Source: Candidatus Nomurabacteria bacterium (lineage in GTDB: Bacteria > Patescibacteriota > Minisyncoccia > Phycocordibacterales > UBA9973). From it: a DNA stretch of 36,418 nt. Positions within the stretch are counted from its first letter, which is position 1, and the number at the start of each line of letters is the position of its first letter. The stretch covers positions 1 to 36,418 of the forward strand of contig CALRET010000003.1 in the NCBI GenBank assembly GCA_943356375.1. The letters are read 5' to 3'. The position numbers and the translations under genes are program-made. Shown here in pieces: positions 1 to 9,916 of this stretch. The notes under the pieces are model-generated. The model had not been told where the DNA came from, made no database searches, and was given only the letters and a program-made list of their open reading frames with translations.

Positions 1-41
1 GACTTTCACCAACTAGTGTACTCAATCGCATGGCGACCCGA
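1..41 (-). other. Non-rRNA sequence at the 16S 3' edge: probable start of an intron or intervening sequence
   Basis: Directly after the conserved CUUGUAC of 16S the RNA reads into sequence unlike any part of the decoding site. It can fold into a long hairpin: GUACUC (47-42 and inward) pairs with GAGUAC, and GGUCGC pairs with GCGAUU around a CAU loop. Insertions in CPR 16S genes, including group I introns, are well documented. A group I intron would place the 5' splice site after a U, here U at base 44. I could not find a convincing P1 guide in the 41 visible bases, so an intervening sequence removed by RNase III or an assembly artefact remain possible. Confidence 0.5.
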
Positions 42-1467
<1,426 letters not shown>

Positions 1468-1721
1468 ATTCGGAAACGGGATAAATCCCGGTTCGCAAAT
1501 TTAGAACGGAACAAAAGAAAAAATAGTAATAATTTCAGTTGTTTTAGTCATAGCTCGAAAACTTGCATTTGCCCGCCATATTATGTGATACGGCGGACAT
1601 GTTCTCCGCACCATACCCAAGAGATCAATCCTGAGTAGATGCGTCTGTAATTATCAAAAATCAATAGGTAATCTTATTTCTTTCTTCGAAATAAAAACGC
1701 CTTCCTTAGACGTTCCGAGAG

Positions 1722-1750
1722 AGTATATATGAATGGTAAAGTAAAGTCAA
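1722..1750 (-). promoter_or_regulatory. rRNA operon promoter (TTGACT-17-TATACT)
   Basis: On the minus strand TTGACT (1750-1745) and TATACT (1727-1722) are separated by exactly 17 bases. Transcription would start near 1715 and give a leader of roughly 248 nt before the mature 16S 5' end. The leader contains a hairpin around 1574-1600 (GCCGTATCAC...ATATGGCGG). A 7-bp-period repeat lies just upstream of the -35 box, where an UP element would sit. Confidence 0.75.
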
Positions 1751-1760
1751 GCGGAGAACA

Positions 1761-1788
1761 GGTGCTAGGTTCTAGGTTGTAGGTTCTA
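1761..1788. repeat. Heptad repeat tract 1 (GGTTCTA type)
   Basis: Four consecutive 7-base units, GGTGCTA, GGTTCTA, GGTTGTA and GGTTCTA, followed by an A-rich run. The tract sits directly upstream of the rRNA -35 box. It belongs to the same family as the tracts listed below near ftsE, in gatA and ligA, and in the pilin genes. Confidence 0.85.
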
Positions 1789-1799
1789 GAAAAATACCT

Positions 1800-1960
1800 A
1801 TATAAATTAAGGGTTAATTTCAATTCACTATTTACAAATTATGTCCCTTCGGAGACATCGCTCGAAGGGGGACAAGTGAATTTATAAATTTTAAAATGAT
1901 AAATTTATAATTAATTTGTAACTTGTACTTTTAACTTTAAAATTGTCTCATGTGTCTCCA
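1800..1960. other. AT-rich intergenic spacer with degenerate heptad-like periodicity
   Basis: No gene is visible between the rRNA promoter and secG. Stretches such as AATTTGT, AACTTGT, ACTTTTA and ACTTTAA (1913-1940) keep a 7-base period and look like decayed members of the heptad family. An imperfect inverted repeat around TCCCTTCGGAG...CTCGAAGGGGGA (1844-1872) may form a hairpin. Confidence 0.45.
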
Positions 1961-1963
1961 GGT

Positions 1964-1992
1964 TTGCAAAATAATTGCTTTCTTGCTATGCT
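1964..1992 (+). promoter_or_regulatory. secG promoter (TTGCAA-17-TATGCT), leaderless
   Basis: TTGCAA (1964-1969) and TATGCT (1987-1992) are 17 bases apart. The predicted start of transcription, about 7 bases after the -10 box, falls on the ATG at 1999. This supports a leaderless mRNA and the shorter SecG start. Confidence 0.6.
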
Positions 1993-1998
1993 TTCCTC

Positions 1999-2229
1999 AT
2001 GACTGCAATAACTACTGTATTGCCTTATATACAAATCATTCTCTCGATACTCCTTTGTCTAAGTATTTTACTTCAGCAATCTGGCGCAGGATTAGGTGGT
2101 GCCATGGGAGGAGGTGACGGCAATACAACATTTCACACACGTCGCGGTTTTGAAAAACTGCTTTTCCGATCTACGATACTTTTCGCGGTGTTATTTGTTA
2201 TTTCTGCAATTCTCGCAGTCATACTCTAA
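1999..2229 (+). CDS. secG: Preprotein translocase subunit SecG
   Basis: This 76-residue protein has the SecG layout: two hydrophobic helices (about residues 4-25 and 52-75) joined by a glycine-rich loop. The loop carries the family signature LLQQSGAGLGGAMGGG, and the FHTRRGFEKLL segment precedes helix two. SecG is the small accessory subunit of the SecYEG channel in the inner membrane and helps SecA-driven export. An in-frame ATG eight codons upstream exists (1975), but the promoter places the mRNA start at 1999, and that start gives the usual length. No Shine-Dalgarno sequence is present. SecY and SecE are not in the window. The gene heads a plus-strand run that includes the binding protein and RNase J. 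Confidence 0.9.
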   Translation: MTAITTVLPYIQIILSILLCLSILLQQSGAGLGGAMGGGDGNTTFHTRRGFEKLLFRSTILFAVLFVISAILAVIL

Positions 2230-2307
2230 TTCTATAACCAAAAACTACATACTCTCTTTTACTACACGTGTGAAGCACGGAATAGTATTTCTGAAGTATC
2301 TATATCT

Positions 2308-4041
2308 ATGAAAAATGTATTCCGCTCTCTTATACAAACATTCCCTACGGTACGAGAAGTAAAACTTTCTTTAACTCTTTTTACTAAACGTGAGTGGATT
2401 ATTTTTTTTATTGCACTTATTATAAGTACTGCGAGTGCGCTCATCCTTGTATATAAAATAAATGCTCGGATAAGCACTGCTGTCCCAGTTCCTGGTGGAA
2501 CTATCTCAGAAGGAGTCGTTGGTGCTCCACGATTTATTAACCCGACACTCGAGATATCAGATGCTGATAAAGACATTACCTCACTTGTATATGCAGGACT
2601 TATGCAACTAGACACCAATGGAAATCCTATACCAGATCTTGCTGAAAGTTATGAAGTTTCTAAGGATGGACTCACATACACAGTAACACTCAAGAATGAT
2701 ATTTACTTTCACGATAATAAACCGGTGACCATAGACGATATTTTGTTTACTATTCAAATCATTAAAGACCCTATCCTTAAAAGTCCCAAACGAGTATCAT
2801 GGGAAGGTGTCGCTGTACAAAAAATAGATGATCAAACTGTTGAATTTACTCTTAAAAAACCGTTTGTATCTTTTCTTGAAAATCTTACTATCGGGATTCT
2901 CCCTTCTCACTTATGGAGTGAAGTTCCTATTGATCAAATGACCTTCAGCGAACTCAACACACGTGCAATTGGTGCAGGTCCATATAAAATAACCGATATA
3001 CAAAAAAAATCTTCAGGGATTATCGAATCATACTCTCTTTCTGCTTTTAAAAAATACTTGCCACACGAATCATATATACAACATATCAATTTTACATTCT
3101 TTCCAAATGAAGGAGATCTCATAAAAGCTCTCGAAAATGGTTCTGTTGACAGTGGTAGTGCGCTTTCTCCCATTAATGCAGAACGATTATTAGAATCAGG
3201 TCTTCGTATTGAAAAAACTGTACTCCCAAGATTATTTGCTCTTTTCTTCAATCAAAACAAAGCGCCACTATTCACAGATAAAAGTGTTGTACAGGCGCTG
3301 AACAGCGCTATTGATCGAAACCTATTAGTCAATGATGTTCTCGGAGGGTATGGTATTGCAACCAATAGTCCTATCCCAAAAAACAAAGATTCTGTATTCG
3401 TCGAATCTTTTACTTCACAAGAAGAACGTTTCGCAGAAGCATCGTCAATACTAACCAAAAACGGTTGGACGAAAAATGACGCAGGCGTCTTTGAAAAGAA
3501 ATCAAAGACTAGCACCATACCTCTCTCATTCTCAATAGCAACAGCAGACAACACTGAACTAAAAAAAGCAGCAGAGAGCATCAGAAAGCAACTCGAAACA
3601 TTTGGCGCTCTTGTGGAAGTTAAAATATACGATACAGGTACACTCAATCAGACCATTATCCGTCCTCGTGAATATGAAGTGCTTTTATTTGGACAAGTCA
3701 TTAGTCATGAGTCTGATTTCTTTGCATTTTGGCACTCCTCACAAAGAAATGATCCAGGGCTCAATATTGCAATGTATACAAACGCAAAAGTGGATAATTT
3801 ACTAGAGAGTGGGTTAAAAACGCTTGATCAAGGATTGCGCGATAAAAATTATAGAGCATTTGAAGCAGAAATACAGAAAGATATGCCCGCATTATTTCTG
3901 TATTCACCAGAATTCATTTATGCTATTCCTAAAAACTTAAAAGGAGTATCCATGGATCATGTCACTCTTTCATCAGATAGATTTTTAGGAGTGACGGATT
4001 GGCACATCGAGACTGATATAATTTGGAATATTTTCAAATAA
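2308..4041 (+). CDS. Membrane-anchored ABC-type peptide-binding protein (SBP_bac_5 family)
   Basis: A 577-residue protein with one N-terminal membrane helix (about residues 29-49, IIFFIALIISTASALILVY), then an extracellular domain of the oligopeptide/dipeptide-binding family. Recognisable family features are GAPRFINPTLE, LVYAGLMQLD, LAESYEVSKDGLTYTVTLK and the FHDNKPVTIDDILFT segment near residues 132-147. The C-terminal half has YTNAKVDNLLE and later motifs typical of the fold. It has no lipobox and appears anchored by the uncleaved helix. Family members deliver peptides or nickel to an ABC permease. No permease or ATPase gene is nearby, so the partner is unknown and the protein may act elsewhere, for instance in peptide sensing. 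It lies 78 bases after secG and 25 bases before RNase J. Confidence 0.85.
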   Translation: MKNVFRSLIQTFPTVREVKLSLTLFTKREWIIFFIALIISTASALILVYKINARISTAVPVPGGTISEGVVGAPRFINPTLEISDADKDITSLVYAGLMQLDTNGNPIPDLAESYEVSKDGLTYTVTLKNDIYFHDNKPVTIDDILFTIQIIKDPILKSPKRVSWEGVAVQKIDDQTVEFTLKKPFVSFLENLTIGILPSHLWSEVPIDQMTFSELNTRAIGAGPYKITDIQKKSSGIIESYSLSAFKKYLPHESYIQHINFTFFPNEGDLIKALENGSVDSGSALSPINAERLLESGLRIEKTVLPRLFALFFNQNKAPLFTDKSVVQALNSAIDRNLLVNDVLGGYGIATNSPIPKNKDSVFVESFTSQEERFAEASSILTKNGWTKNDAGVFEKKSKTSTIPLSFSIATADNTELKKAAESIRKQLETFGALVEVKIYDTGTLNQTIIRPREYEVLLFGQVISHESDFFAFWHSSQRNDPGLNIAMYTNAKVDNLLESGLKTLDQGLRDKNYRAFEAEIQKDMPALFLYSPEFIYAIPKNLKGVSMDHVTLSSDRFLGVTDWHIETDIIWNIFK

Positions 4042-4066
4042 TTAAAATTAATATAACAATTACTAT

Positions 4067-5983
4067 ATGAATCAACACACGGGAGCACAATCAAATATAC
4101 CGAATGGAGGGCAAACTGTATCAACACCACACACACCCCGAAGACAAAGTGGGAATGGAAAACCATCTAGACCACACACATCCCGCCCAAAAAGCGGTAA
4201 CCGTGGAGGAAGTTTTCAATACCAAGGACGAGGAGGACGACCACCACAAGGAGGATCGTACCGAACAGCACCTCGTGCAAATATAACCATCCCAAAACCT
4301 GAAGCAGGTGTTATTCGAATAATTCCACTCGGCGGTGTCGAAGAAATCGGTAAAAATATGACTGCAATCGAAATCGGTAATGATATTATTGTCATCGACG
4401 CAGGTATGCATTTCTCGACTGGTGAAACACCAGGTATTGATTACGTCATCCCTAACACCACATACCTAGAGGAACGAAAAGATAAAATTCGTGCACTCAT
4501 TATTACCCATGGACACCTTGACCACATTGGTGGAGTACCACTTGTACTTTCTCGTATCGGTAATCCTCCAGTCTACTCTCGTAATCTCTCGGTATTAATG
4601 CTCAAGAAACGTCAAAGTGAATTCCCGCATCTTCCTCCAATGAATGCACAGGTTGTTGAACGTGGCGAAACACTTACTCTTGGAAATATTAAAGTTCGTT
4701 TTTGGGGTGTCACTCACACTATTCCTGATAGTATGGGAGTTATTATTGAAACTCCACATGGGTGGATCGTAACCCCGGGAGACTATAAACTCGACCAAGT
4801 GGACGGCATAGTAACAGATCAAGAGGAAGAAGAATATGCAATGTTCGACAATGCAAAAGTCTTACTATTAATGACTGATTCGACGAATGTTGAAAATGAA
4901 GGTTTTGCATTACCAGAAATAAAGGTACATCAAGGTCTTGAGAACATACTCCGACGTGTCCAAGGGCGCATTATTATTGCAGCATTTGCGTCACATATAA
5001 CTCGCCTTATTAAGATAATCCATATCGCTGAAGCACTTGGAAAGAAAGTTATTCTCGAGGGACGGTCTATGAAAGGAAACATCGAGGTTGCAATTGAAGC
5101 AGGATTACTTAAACCAGAAAAAGGAACACTTATACCGATTGACCAAATAGATGATCACCCTCCACATCGTGTGATTGTTCTTTCGACTGGTGGACAAGGA
5201 GAGGAATTTTCTGCACTCTCTCGAGCAGCAAATAAAACAAACAAAAAGTTCGTTCTCAAAAAAGGAGATACGATTATTCTATCTTCATCTATTGTTCCCG
5301 GTAATGAACGTGCGGTTCAAAAAATGAAGGATGGTCTCTCACGCCAAGGAGTAAAAATTATTAGTTATCGAACCCCTGGTGAAGATTTTGTTCACGCAAC
5401 TGGTCATGGAAACAAAGAAGACATCCGATGGCTCCACAGAAAAATGAAAGAAAAATTCTTTATTCCAATTCACGGACATCATTATCATCTCGAGCTCCAC
5501 AAAGAACTTGCTATTGAACTCGGCATACCAGAAGAAAATATTGTCGTTCCTGATAACGGTTCAATTATTGAAATAAATCCTGAGGGAACAAAAATCTCAG
5601 TCCGCAAAGAAAAAGCTCCCGCTGCACCAATGATTGTTGACGGACTCTCTGTTGGCGATGAACAAGATGTAGTTATTCGAGATAGACAAATGCTCGCTCA
5701 AGATGGCATGTTTGTTATCATTGCAAGTGTGGATTCAAATACCGGGAAATTAAAAAAATCTCCAGACCTTATTTCTCGTGGATTCGTATATCTAAAAGAA
5801 AACCAAGAATTATTGAGACAGGCACGCACACTCATTAAAACAACAATTGAAAATGATAATAAATCATGGAATGCATCGAATTACGACATGATTAAAAGTG
5901 ATGTTGGGGAGGTTGTTTCAAAATTCTTATTTCAAAAAACAGCAAAACGTCCATTAGTAATACCGGTAATTCTCGGTGTGTAG
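4067..5983 (+). CDS. rnj: Ribonuclease J with disordered basic N-terminal extension
   Basis: This 638-residue metallo-beta-lactamase/beta-CASP nuclease carries the metal-binding motif HGHLDHIGG (H148, H150, D152, H153). It starts its fold at IIPLGGVEEIGKNM (about 85-98). Other family motifs are DAGMHF, the TPGDYKLD segment, DSTNVE, GRSMKGN and the late PIHGHHYHL histidines. RNase J degrades and matures mRNA and rRNA with 5'-exo and endo activity, and replaces RNase E in many bacteria. Residues 1-72 are low in complexity and rich in Gly, Arg, Ser, Gln and Pro, with several GG/RGG-like groups. Such a tail could bind RNA or partners and is longer than in typical family members. It is tightly spaced with the MFS gene downstream (14 bases). 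Confidence 0.95.
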   Translation: MNQHTGAQSNIPNGGQTVSTPHTPRRQSGNGKPSRPHTSRPKSGNRGGSFQYQGRGGRPPQGGSYRTAPRANITIPKPEAGVIRIIPLGGVEEIGKNMTAIEIGNDIIVIDAGMHFSTGETPGIDYVIPNTTYLEERKDKIRALIITHGHLDHIGGVPLVLSRIGNPPVYSRNLSVLMLKKRQSEFPHLPPMNAQVVERGETLTLGNIKVRFWGVTHTIPDSMGVIIETPHGWIVTPGDYKLDQVDGIVTDQEEEEYAMFDNAKVLLLMTDSTNVENEGFALPEIKVHQGLENILRRVQGRIIIAAFASHITRLIKIIHIAEALGKKVILEGRSMKGNIEVAIEAGLLKPEKGTLIPIDQIDDHPPHRVIVLSTGGQGEEFSALSRAANKTNKKFVLKKGDTIILSSSIVPGNERAVQKMKDGLSRQGVKIISYRTPGEDFVHATGHGNKEDIRWLHRKMKEKFFIPIHGHHYHLELHKELAIELGIPEENIVVPDNGSIIEINPEGTKISVRKEKAPAAPMIVDGLSVGDEQDVVIRDRQMLAQDGMFVIIASVDSNTGKLKKSPDLISRGFVYLKENQELLRQARTLIKTTIENDNKSWNASNYDMIKSDVGEVVSKFLFQKTAKRPLVIPVILGV

Positions 5984-5997
5984 TAGAATATATACAA

Positions 5998-7128
5998 ATG
6001 AAAAGACTCTATATTCTAGCATTCATATTTACTCTCCATATCGCTCTCTCTGGATATGTTAATTCGACATATCTTTCAGAATTTATAAATGAAAACTATG
6101 TCGGACTTCTTTATACAGCAGGATCACTGGTAACCCTCATTGCATTCAGTTATAGTTCTGAGATTCTCGCAAAGATTGGAGACCGGAAAGCTATCATCCT
6201 TGGTGTGCTTATAAATTTCATAACACTCCTCGTACTCGGCTTTGCAAAGACCCCAATACTCATTATAGGCGCTTTTATTGCATTTATGGTTACCAATAGT
6301 ATTATCATGCTCTTACTTGATGTATTCTTTGAGCATCTCGAAGATGGAAAAACCATCGGAAATATGCGCGGTATTTATCTCTCTGTCACCAACCTTGCAT
6401 GGCTTGTCTCCCCTGTTCTTTCAGGATACATTATTAGTGTTTATGGACATGCATCAATATATATTGTTGCGTCAGTACTCGCACTCCTTATGCTTTCTGG
6501 ATTCTTTATTGCACGATTCCCTGCAAGTAGAAAATATCTAAAGATATCTTTCTTCAAAGCAATCAAACATCTAAATGGTAATAAAAATATTCGCGCCATT
6601 GTTGGGGTAAACTTTTTACTACAATTCTTCTATGCGATTATGGTCATTTACACACCAATCTATCTTATTGATCATATTGGATTTGACTGGGAAACACTTG
6701 GTATAATATTTACCATTATGTTGCTTCCTTTCATACTATTAGGTATTCCTGTCGGGAAAATAATAGACAAAGGGGTGTCAGAGAAAAAGTTGATTACAGT
6801 AGGATTTATTGTAATGGCGCTAGCTACTTTCTGTTTGCTATTAATTCAGACTAAAACAATTATCCTATGGGCGATAATACTTTTTACAACTCGATTTGGT
6901 GCAGCTCTTGTGGAGACTGCATCAGAAATATATTTCTTTAAAAGATCAGAGGTAACCGATACTGATATCCTCTCTATTTTCCGAGATATGTCTCCCTTTG
7001 CATACATAGTCGCACCAATTACTGCAACACTTCTCTTATTGATTTTCCCTTTCAAGGTACTCTTTATACTCATTACTATTCTAATGTTTTTCGGCGCACT
7101 CCTCTCCCGTGTATGGCTCACTAAATAA
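5998..7128 (+). CDS. Major facilitator superfamily transporter
   Basis: A 376-residue membrane protein with about 11-12 hydrophobic segments arranged in two halves, and a degenerate MFS loop motif between helices two and three (LAKIGDRKAIILG, about residues 57-69). The central loop (about 176-198) is basic, as in MFS carriers. The substrate cannot be predicted. In many genomes such proteins next to RNA-processing genes are drug or metabolite exporters, but that is only a guess. It starts 14 bases after RNase J and ends 3 bases before the pseudouridine synthase gene, so the three are probably co-transcribed. Confidence 0.8.
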   Translation: MKRLYILAFIFTLHIALSGYVNSTYLSEFINENYVGLLYTAGSLVTLIAFSYSSEILAKIGDRKAIILGVLINFITLLVLGFAKTPILIIGAFIAFMVTNSIIMLLLDVFFEHLEDGKTIGNMRGIYLSVTNLAWLVSPVLSGYIISVYGHASIYIVASVLALLMLSGFFIARFPASRKYLKISFFKAIKHLNGNKNIRAIVGVNFLLQFFYAIMVIYTPIYLIDHIGFDWETLGIIFTIMLLPFILLGIPVGKIIDKGVSEKKLITVGFIVMALATFCLLLIQTKTIILWAIILFTTRFGAALVETASEIYFFKRSEVTDTDILSIFRDMSPFAYIVAPITATLLLLIFPFKVLFILITILMFFGALLSRVWLTK

Positions 7129-7131
7129 TAT

Positions 7132-7863
7132 ATGAAAAAAAATACACCTATAAAAGAAATAAAAAAAGATTTTCCTGTGCGCATAAATAAATATCTCGCA
7201 GATAAAGGTTTTTCAACACGACGAGGTGGCGATGAGTTAATCAAAAAAGGATTAGTATATATAAATGGCAAAATAGCAGTGCTTGGAGATAGTGTGAATG
7301 AGCACGATATTGTCACCATACCTAAACCAAAAAAATCCTCATACACATACTATCTGTATCATAAACCAGTTGGTATAGTGACTGTTGGTCGTGGTCCGGG
7401 TGAAAAAGAAATCAAAGATGTGACGAAACTTCCGGAGGGAGTTTTTCCTATTGGTCGTCTCGACAAAGATTCACACGGGCTCATAATACTAACTAATGAT
7501 GGACGCGTGACCGATCGCCTACTCAATCCTAAATACGATCACGAAAAAGAATACCGAGTTATTCTTGATAAACCAGTGACACATGAATTCATGATTCGTC
7601 TCAGAAATGGTGTATCTCTTGGAAAGAATTTTAAAACAAAGAAAGCTGATGTCCGTCGGTTTAATTCTCATACGATTGATATTGTTATCACTGAGGGTAA
7701 AAATCGTCAGGTACGCCGCATGTGTGCATCTTTTAATTATGCCGTAGAAGATCTCTGTCGTATCAGAATCATGAATCTAGAACTTGAAAAACTCGGATCT
7801 AATTCCCTAAAGAAATTAACCGGGGAAACCTTGCAGATATTCCTAAAATCTATAGGGCTTTAA
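7132..7863 (+). CDS. RsuA/RluB/RluF-family rRNA pseudouridine synthase (RluF-like)
   Basis: A 243-residue enzyme. An S4 RNA-binding domain lies at about residues 15-60 (VRINKYLADKGFSTRRGGDELI). The catalytic domain has the family motif FPIGRLDKDSHGLIILTNDG with D111 as the expected nucleophile. The later segment EGKNRQVRRMCASF is the conserved RNA-binding stretch. CRIRIMNLEL resembles the RTRIMN motif of RluF, which modifies 23S U2604, so RluF-like is the best subgroup, but RluB or RsuA cannot be excluded. The gene follows the MFS gene by 3 bases. Its stop codon overlaps that of the convergent methyltransferase gene. Confidence 0.88.
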   Translation: MKKNTPIKEIKKDFPVRINKYLADKGFSTRRGGDELIKKGLVYINGKIAVLGDSVNEHDIVTIPKPKKSSYTYYLYHKPVGIVTVGRGPGEKEIKDVTKLPEGVFPIGRLDKDSHGLIILTNDGRVTDRLLNPKYDHEKEYRVILDKPVTHEFMIRLRNGVSLGKNFKTKKADVRRFNSHTIDIVITEGKNRQVRRMCASFNYAVEDLCRIRIMNLELEKLGSNSLKKLTGETLQIFLKSIGL

Positions 7864-8426
7864 TACTGGTAGACGTATAATTTTCTGCCAAGACGTTCTG
7901 TTGGTACACTACAATCAACCACCTTAATCGGTTCTTTGTTCTCAATAAAAAAATCACAAGTAATGACTACTGTGCCAGGTTTGAGTTCCTTGACACATTT
8001 TTCTGCAAGCTTATTCGTCAACTTTTGACTAAGATACATAAAAACATGAGTCGCTGGGGTAAGAAGAACTTTTTGAGCATCTCCATACAAAAGAGTTATT
8101 CTTTGTTCTTTTTGGGAAAAAAATTGACGCATAGTACCAATAAACCATGGAAGTGGTGCGAATTCGACTCCGACAGCAGTTATTGTCGGTGATAACTTTT
8201 TTAAATACGAAAGCACCCGTCCATGTCCCGCACCAAGATCGTATACAACACTTTCTGAGGAAAAATTAAACTCTCTATACAAATGCAATAATACATGTTT
8301 ACGAACACTGAGATATGGAACACGAAGTTTCATTGATCCATAAAAATCAAGGACAATAAATATACAGATAACTAATTGAACTATTTGTAAAACAAAAATA
8401 ACGACGTGTGCCATGAAAATACTCAT
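7860..8426 (-). CDS. Membrane-anchored class I SAM-dependent methyltransferase-like protein
   Basis: 188 residues. One N-terminal membrane helix (about residues 5-27) precedes a Rossmann-like domain with a clear SAM motif I, VVYDLGAGHGRVL (about 62-74). An acidic residue follows at the end of strand two (GVEFAP). A later YLSQKLTNKLAEKCVKEL segment fits the helix after motif IV. Proteins of this layout are common in CPR genomes and are often annotated as methyltransferases or as DOT1-like/50S L11 methyltransferase-like. The target is unknown. The start at 8426 is chosen because a TGG-TATAAT box ends exactly 6 bases upstream, which predicts a leaderless mRNA. The promoter overlaps the last codons of the mutY-like gene. 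The stop overlaps the convergent rluF-like stop. Confidence 0.75.
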   Translation of the reverse strand: MSIFMAHVVIFVLQIVQLVICIFIVLDFYGSMKLRVPYLSVRKHVLLHLYREFNFSSESVVYDLGAGHGRVLSYLKKLSPTITAVGVEFAPLPWFIGTMRQFFSQKEQRITLLYGDAQKVLLTPATHVFMYLSQKLTNKLAEKCVKELKPGTVVITCDFFIENKEPIKVVDCSVPTERLGRKLYVYQY

Positions 8427-8432
8427 ACAGCT

Positions 8433-8441
8433 ATTATACCA
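8433..8441 (-). promoter_or_regulatory. Extended -10 promoter (TGG-TATAAT) of the methyltransferase gene, leaderless
   Basis: On the minus strand TGG precedes TATAAT (8438-8433), and the ATG follows after six bases, so base +1 coincides with the start codon. The stop codon of the upstream gene (TAA) is part of the -10 box. Confidence 0.6.
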
Positions 8442-9240
8442 AAGAAAAAGTATTCTTCTTATTTAGAATAAATCCTTCCTTTTCTAGTGAGATAAGTTCA
8501 TCTTGTATCCTATCATCACCTTCTAATATCTTTGACATATTCTTAAATGTAACCGATGATTCATTTACCAGTGTACGCAAAATAGCTCCACGAAGTTGCC
8601 GCCTTGAACCTTTGAATGGTTTTTGCTTACCGTACGTCTTACTCGCAGTATTTTTTGCTCTCTCTATTTTTTTGAGCATAGTTCCATAATCCATAAGTGC
8701 GAAGTACCATTCACGTGGATTATGATTATCGACTGTTTTTTCGATTTTCTGCATCAAATCATTATCAGATATAGATTTCAGTTCAGCATTCTTAAAAAAG
8801 AAATATAAATATACAGTGCGAATATTTGTCTCTATAAAAACATTAGGAATATTGTATGCAAAAGTGAGTATCGCTCGCGCAGTATATGAACCGATTCCTG
8901 GAAGCACGGTAAGCTCTTGAATTGTTTTAGGAAATTTTCCTCCATATTTCTCTGTAATGATTTTCGCAGCGCGCATAAGATAAAGTGCACGACGATTGTA
9001 TCCAAGCCCTTGCCATAGAGTAAGTACGTCCCGCTGAGACGCCCGCGCAAGATCTCCGACCGTTTTATATTTTTCTATAAATACCAGATATTTTGGAACA
9101 ACACGGTCCGCTTGGGTTTGCTGAAGCATCAATTCAGAAACAAATATGCGATATGGGTCGTGTGTTTTTCGCCATGGAAAAGATCTTTTATTTTTATAAT
9201 AAAATTTCCAGATAGTTTCTTTAAAATTACCAAAAATCAT
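8434..9240 (-). CDS. MutY-like A/G-specific DNA glycosylase lacking the Fe-S cluster
   Basis: This 268-residue helix-hairpin-helix glycosylase has the MutY-type catalytic start FPWRKTHDPYRIFVSELMLQ with E36, then QTQ. The HhH motif is LPGIGSYTARAI (about 113-124). Where MutY and Nth have the catalytic Asp, this protein reads FIETNIRTVY with Glu at 137. The four cysteines of the [4Fe-4S] loop are absent: after DYGTMLKK the sequence is basic (KPFKGSRRQLRG). MutY removes adenine mispaired with 8-oxoG. Fe-S-free MutY homologues are known. The open frame extends 79 codons further upstream, but that part overlaps the channel gene in another frame and has no glycosylase similarity. ATG 9240 is therefore used, 10 bases after the upstream gene. 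Confidence 0.82.
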   Translation of the reverse strand: MIFGNFKETIWKFYYKNKRSFPWRKTHDPYRIFVSELMLQQTQADRVVPKYLVFIEKYKTVGDLARASQRDVLTLWQGLGYNRRALYLMRAAKIITEKYGGKFPKTIQELTVLPGIGSYTARAILTFAYNIPNVFIETNIRTVYLYFFFKNAELKSISDNDLMQKIEKTVDNHNPREWYFALMDYGTMLKKIERAKNTASKTYGKQKPFKGSRRQLRGAILRTLVNESSVTFKNMSKILEGDDRIQDELISLEKEGFILNKKNTFSLV

Positions 9241-9250
9241 AGCTGTGTGT

Positions 9251-9883
9251 TTATTTAATTTTAGGAAAGAAAAACCGAATAGGAGAAAAGATAATCTTTG
9301 TACTTCTTCGAGACAAATTAAATAAAATCCCAATAGTAAACAACGTGAGCGACAATGTCGGATTTGCAAAACTTGTTGTAATGGCAACAACAGCACAGAA
9401 AACAGGAAAGAGAATTCTTGTGTATGCATGAGCGGTTTCCATCGGGGACGTTTCCTCATTTTCAATAGTCTCTGCAATAGTTACATATCGACGCATCCAG
9501 AAAAGTGAAAGCCCTATAGCCATAATATTGAGTGCGAAAATAATTATTGCAAGTTGTGATGTACCATAGTGCCCAAGTAGGTTTGAAGAAAATGGCACGA
9601 GTGCCACAAAAAAGAAAAACAATGCATTTATATTTGTTAATTTTGCATCGATATTTTTTGCATAGACTGATGCAATAAAATGGTGTGCGCGCCAATAAGT
9701 AAACAATAAAGAGAAACTAAGTAGATAACTAAGGAAAAGTGGTATATTCTTTTTGAGTGCAAATAAAAGTGAGATATCGGACACCCCTGGCGGCAACAGT
9801 GGCACACGAATTTCAAGCACAATAAGAGTCATTACGATGGCAAAGATACCGTCAGCAAGCGATTCAAGTCGAAATTGTTTCAT
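9251..9883 (-). CDS. TMEM175-family (DUF1211) ion channel-like protein
   Basis: 210 residues with about six membrane helices. The first helix carries the family signature at residues 5-28: RLESLADGIFAIVMTLIVLE. Canonical members read RxxxFSDG, and here the FS pair is LA. Bacterial TMEM175 proteins are tetrameric potassium-leak channels. The altered selectivity-helix motif means that ion specificity should not be assumed. A TGG-TATAAT box lies just upstream with only a two-base leader. The mutY-like gene follows after 10 bases, so the two form a small operon. Confidence 0.8.
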   Translation of the reverse strand: MKQFRLESLADGIFAIVMTLIVLEIRVPLLPPGVSDISLLFALKKNIPLFLSYLLSFSLLFTYWRAHHFIASVYAKNIDAKLTNINALFFFFVALVPFSSNLLGHYGTSQLAIIIFALNIMAIGLSLFWMRRYVTIAETIENEETSPMETAHAYTRILFPVFCAVVAITTSFANPTLSLTLFTIGILFNLSRRSTKIIFSPIRFFFPKIK

Positions 9884-9891
9884 ATATGTTT

Positions 9892-9900
9892 ATTATACCA
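9892..9900 (-). promoter_or_regulatory. Extended -10 promoter (TGG-TATAAT) of the TMEM175-like gene
   Basis: TATAAT at 9897-9892 on the minus strand is preceded by TGG. The predicted transcript starts about 2 bases before the ATG at 9883. Confidence 0.55.
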
Positions 9901-9916
9901 TGCAGGCAATTTAGAG

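Noticed and set aside
8434-9477. Long 347-residue form of the MutY-like protein
   Set aside because: The extra 79 residues overlap the TMEM175-like gene out of frame and have no family similarity; ATG 9240 gives the normal start.
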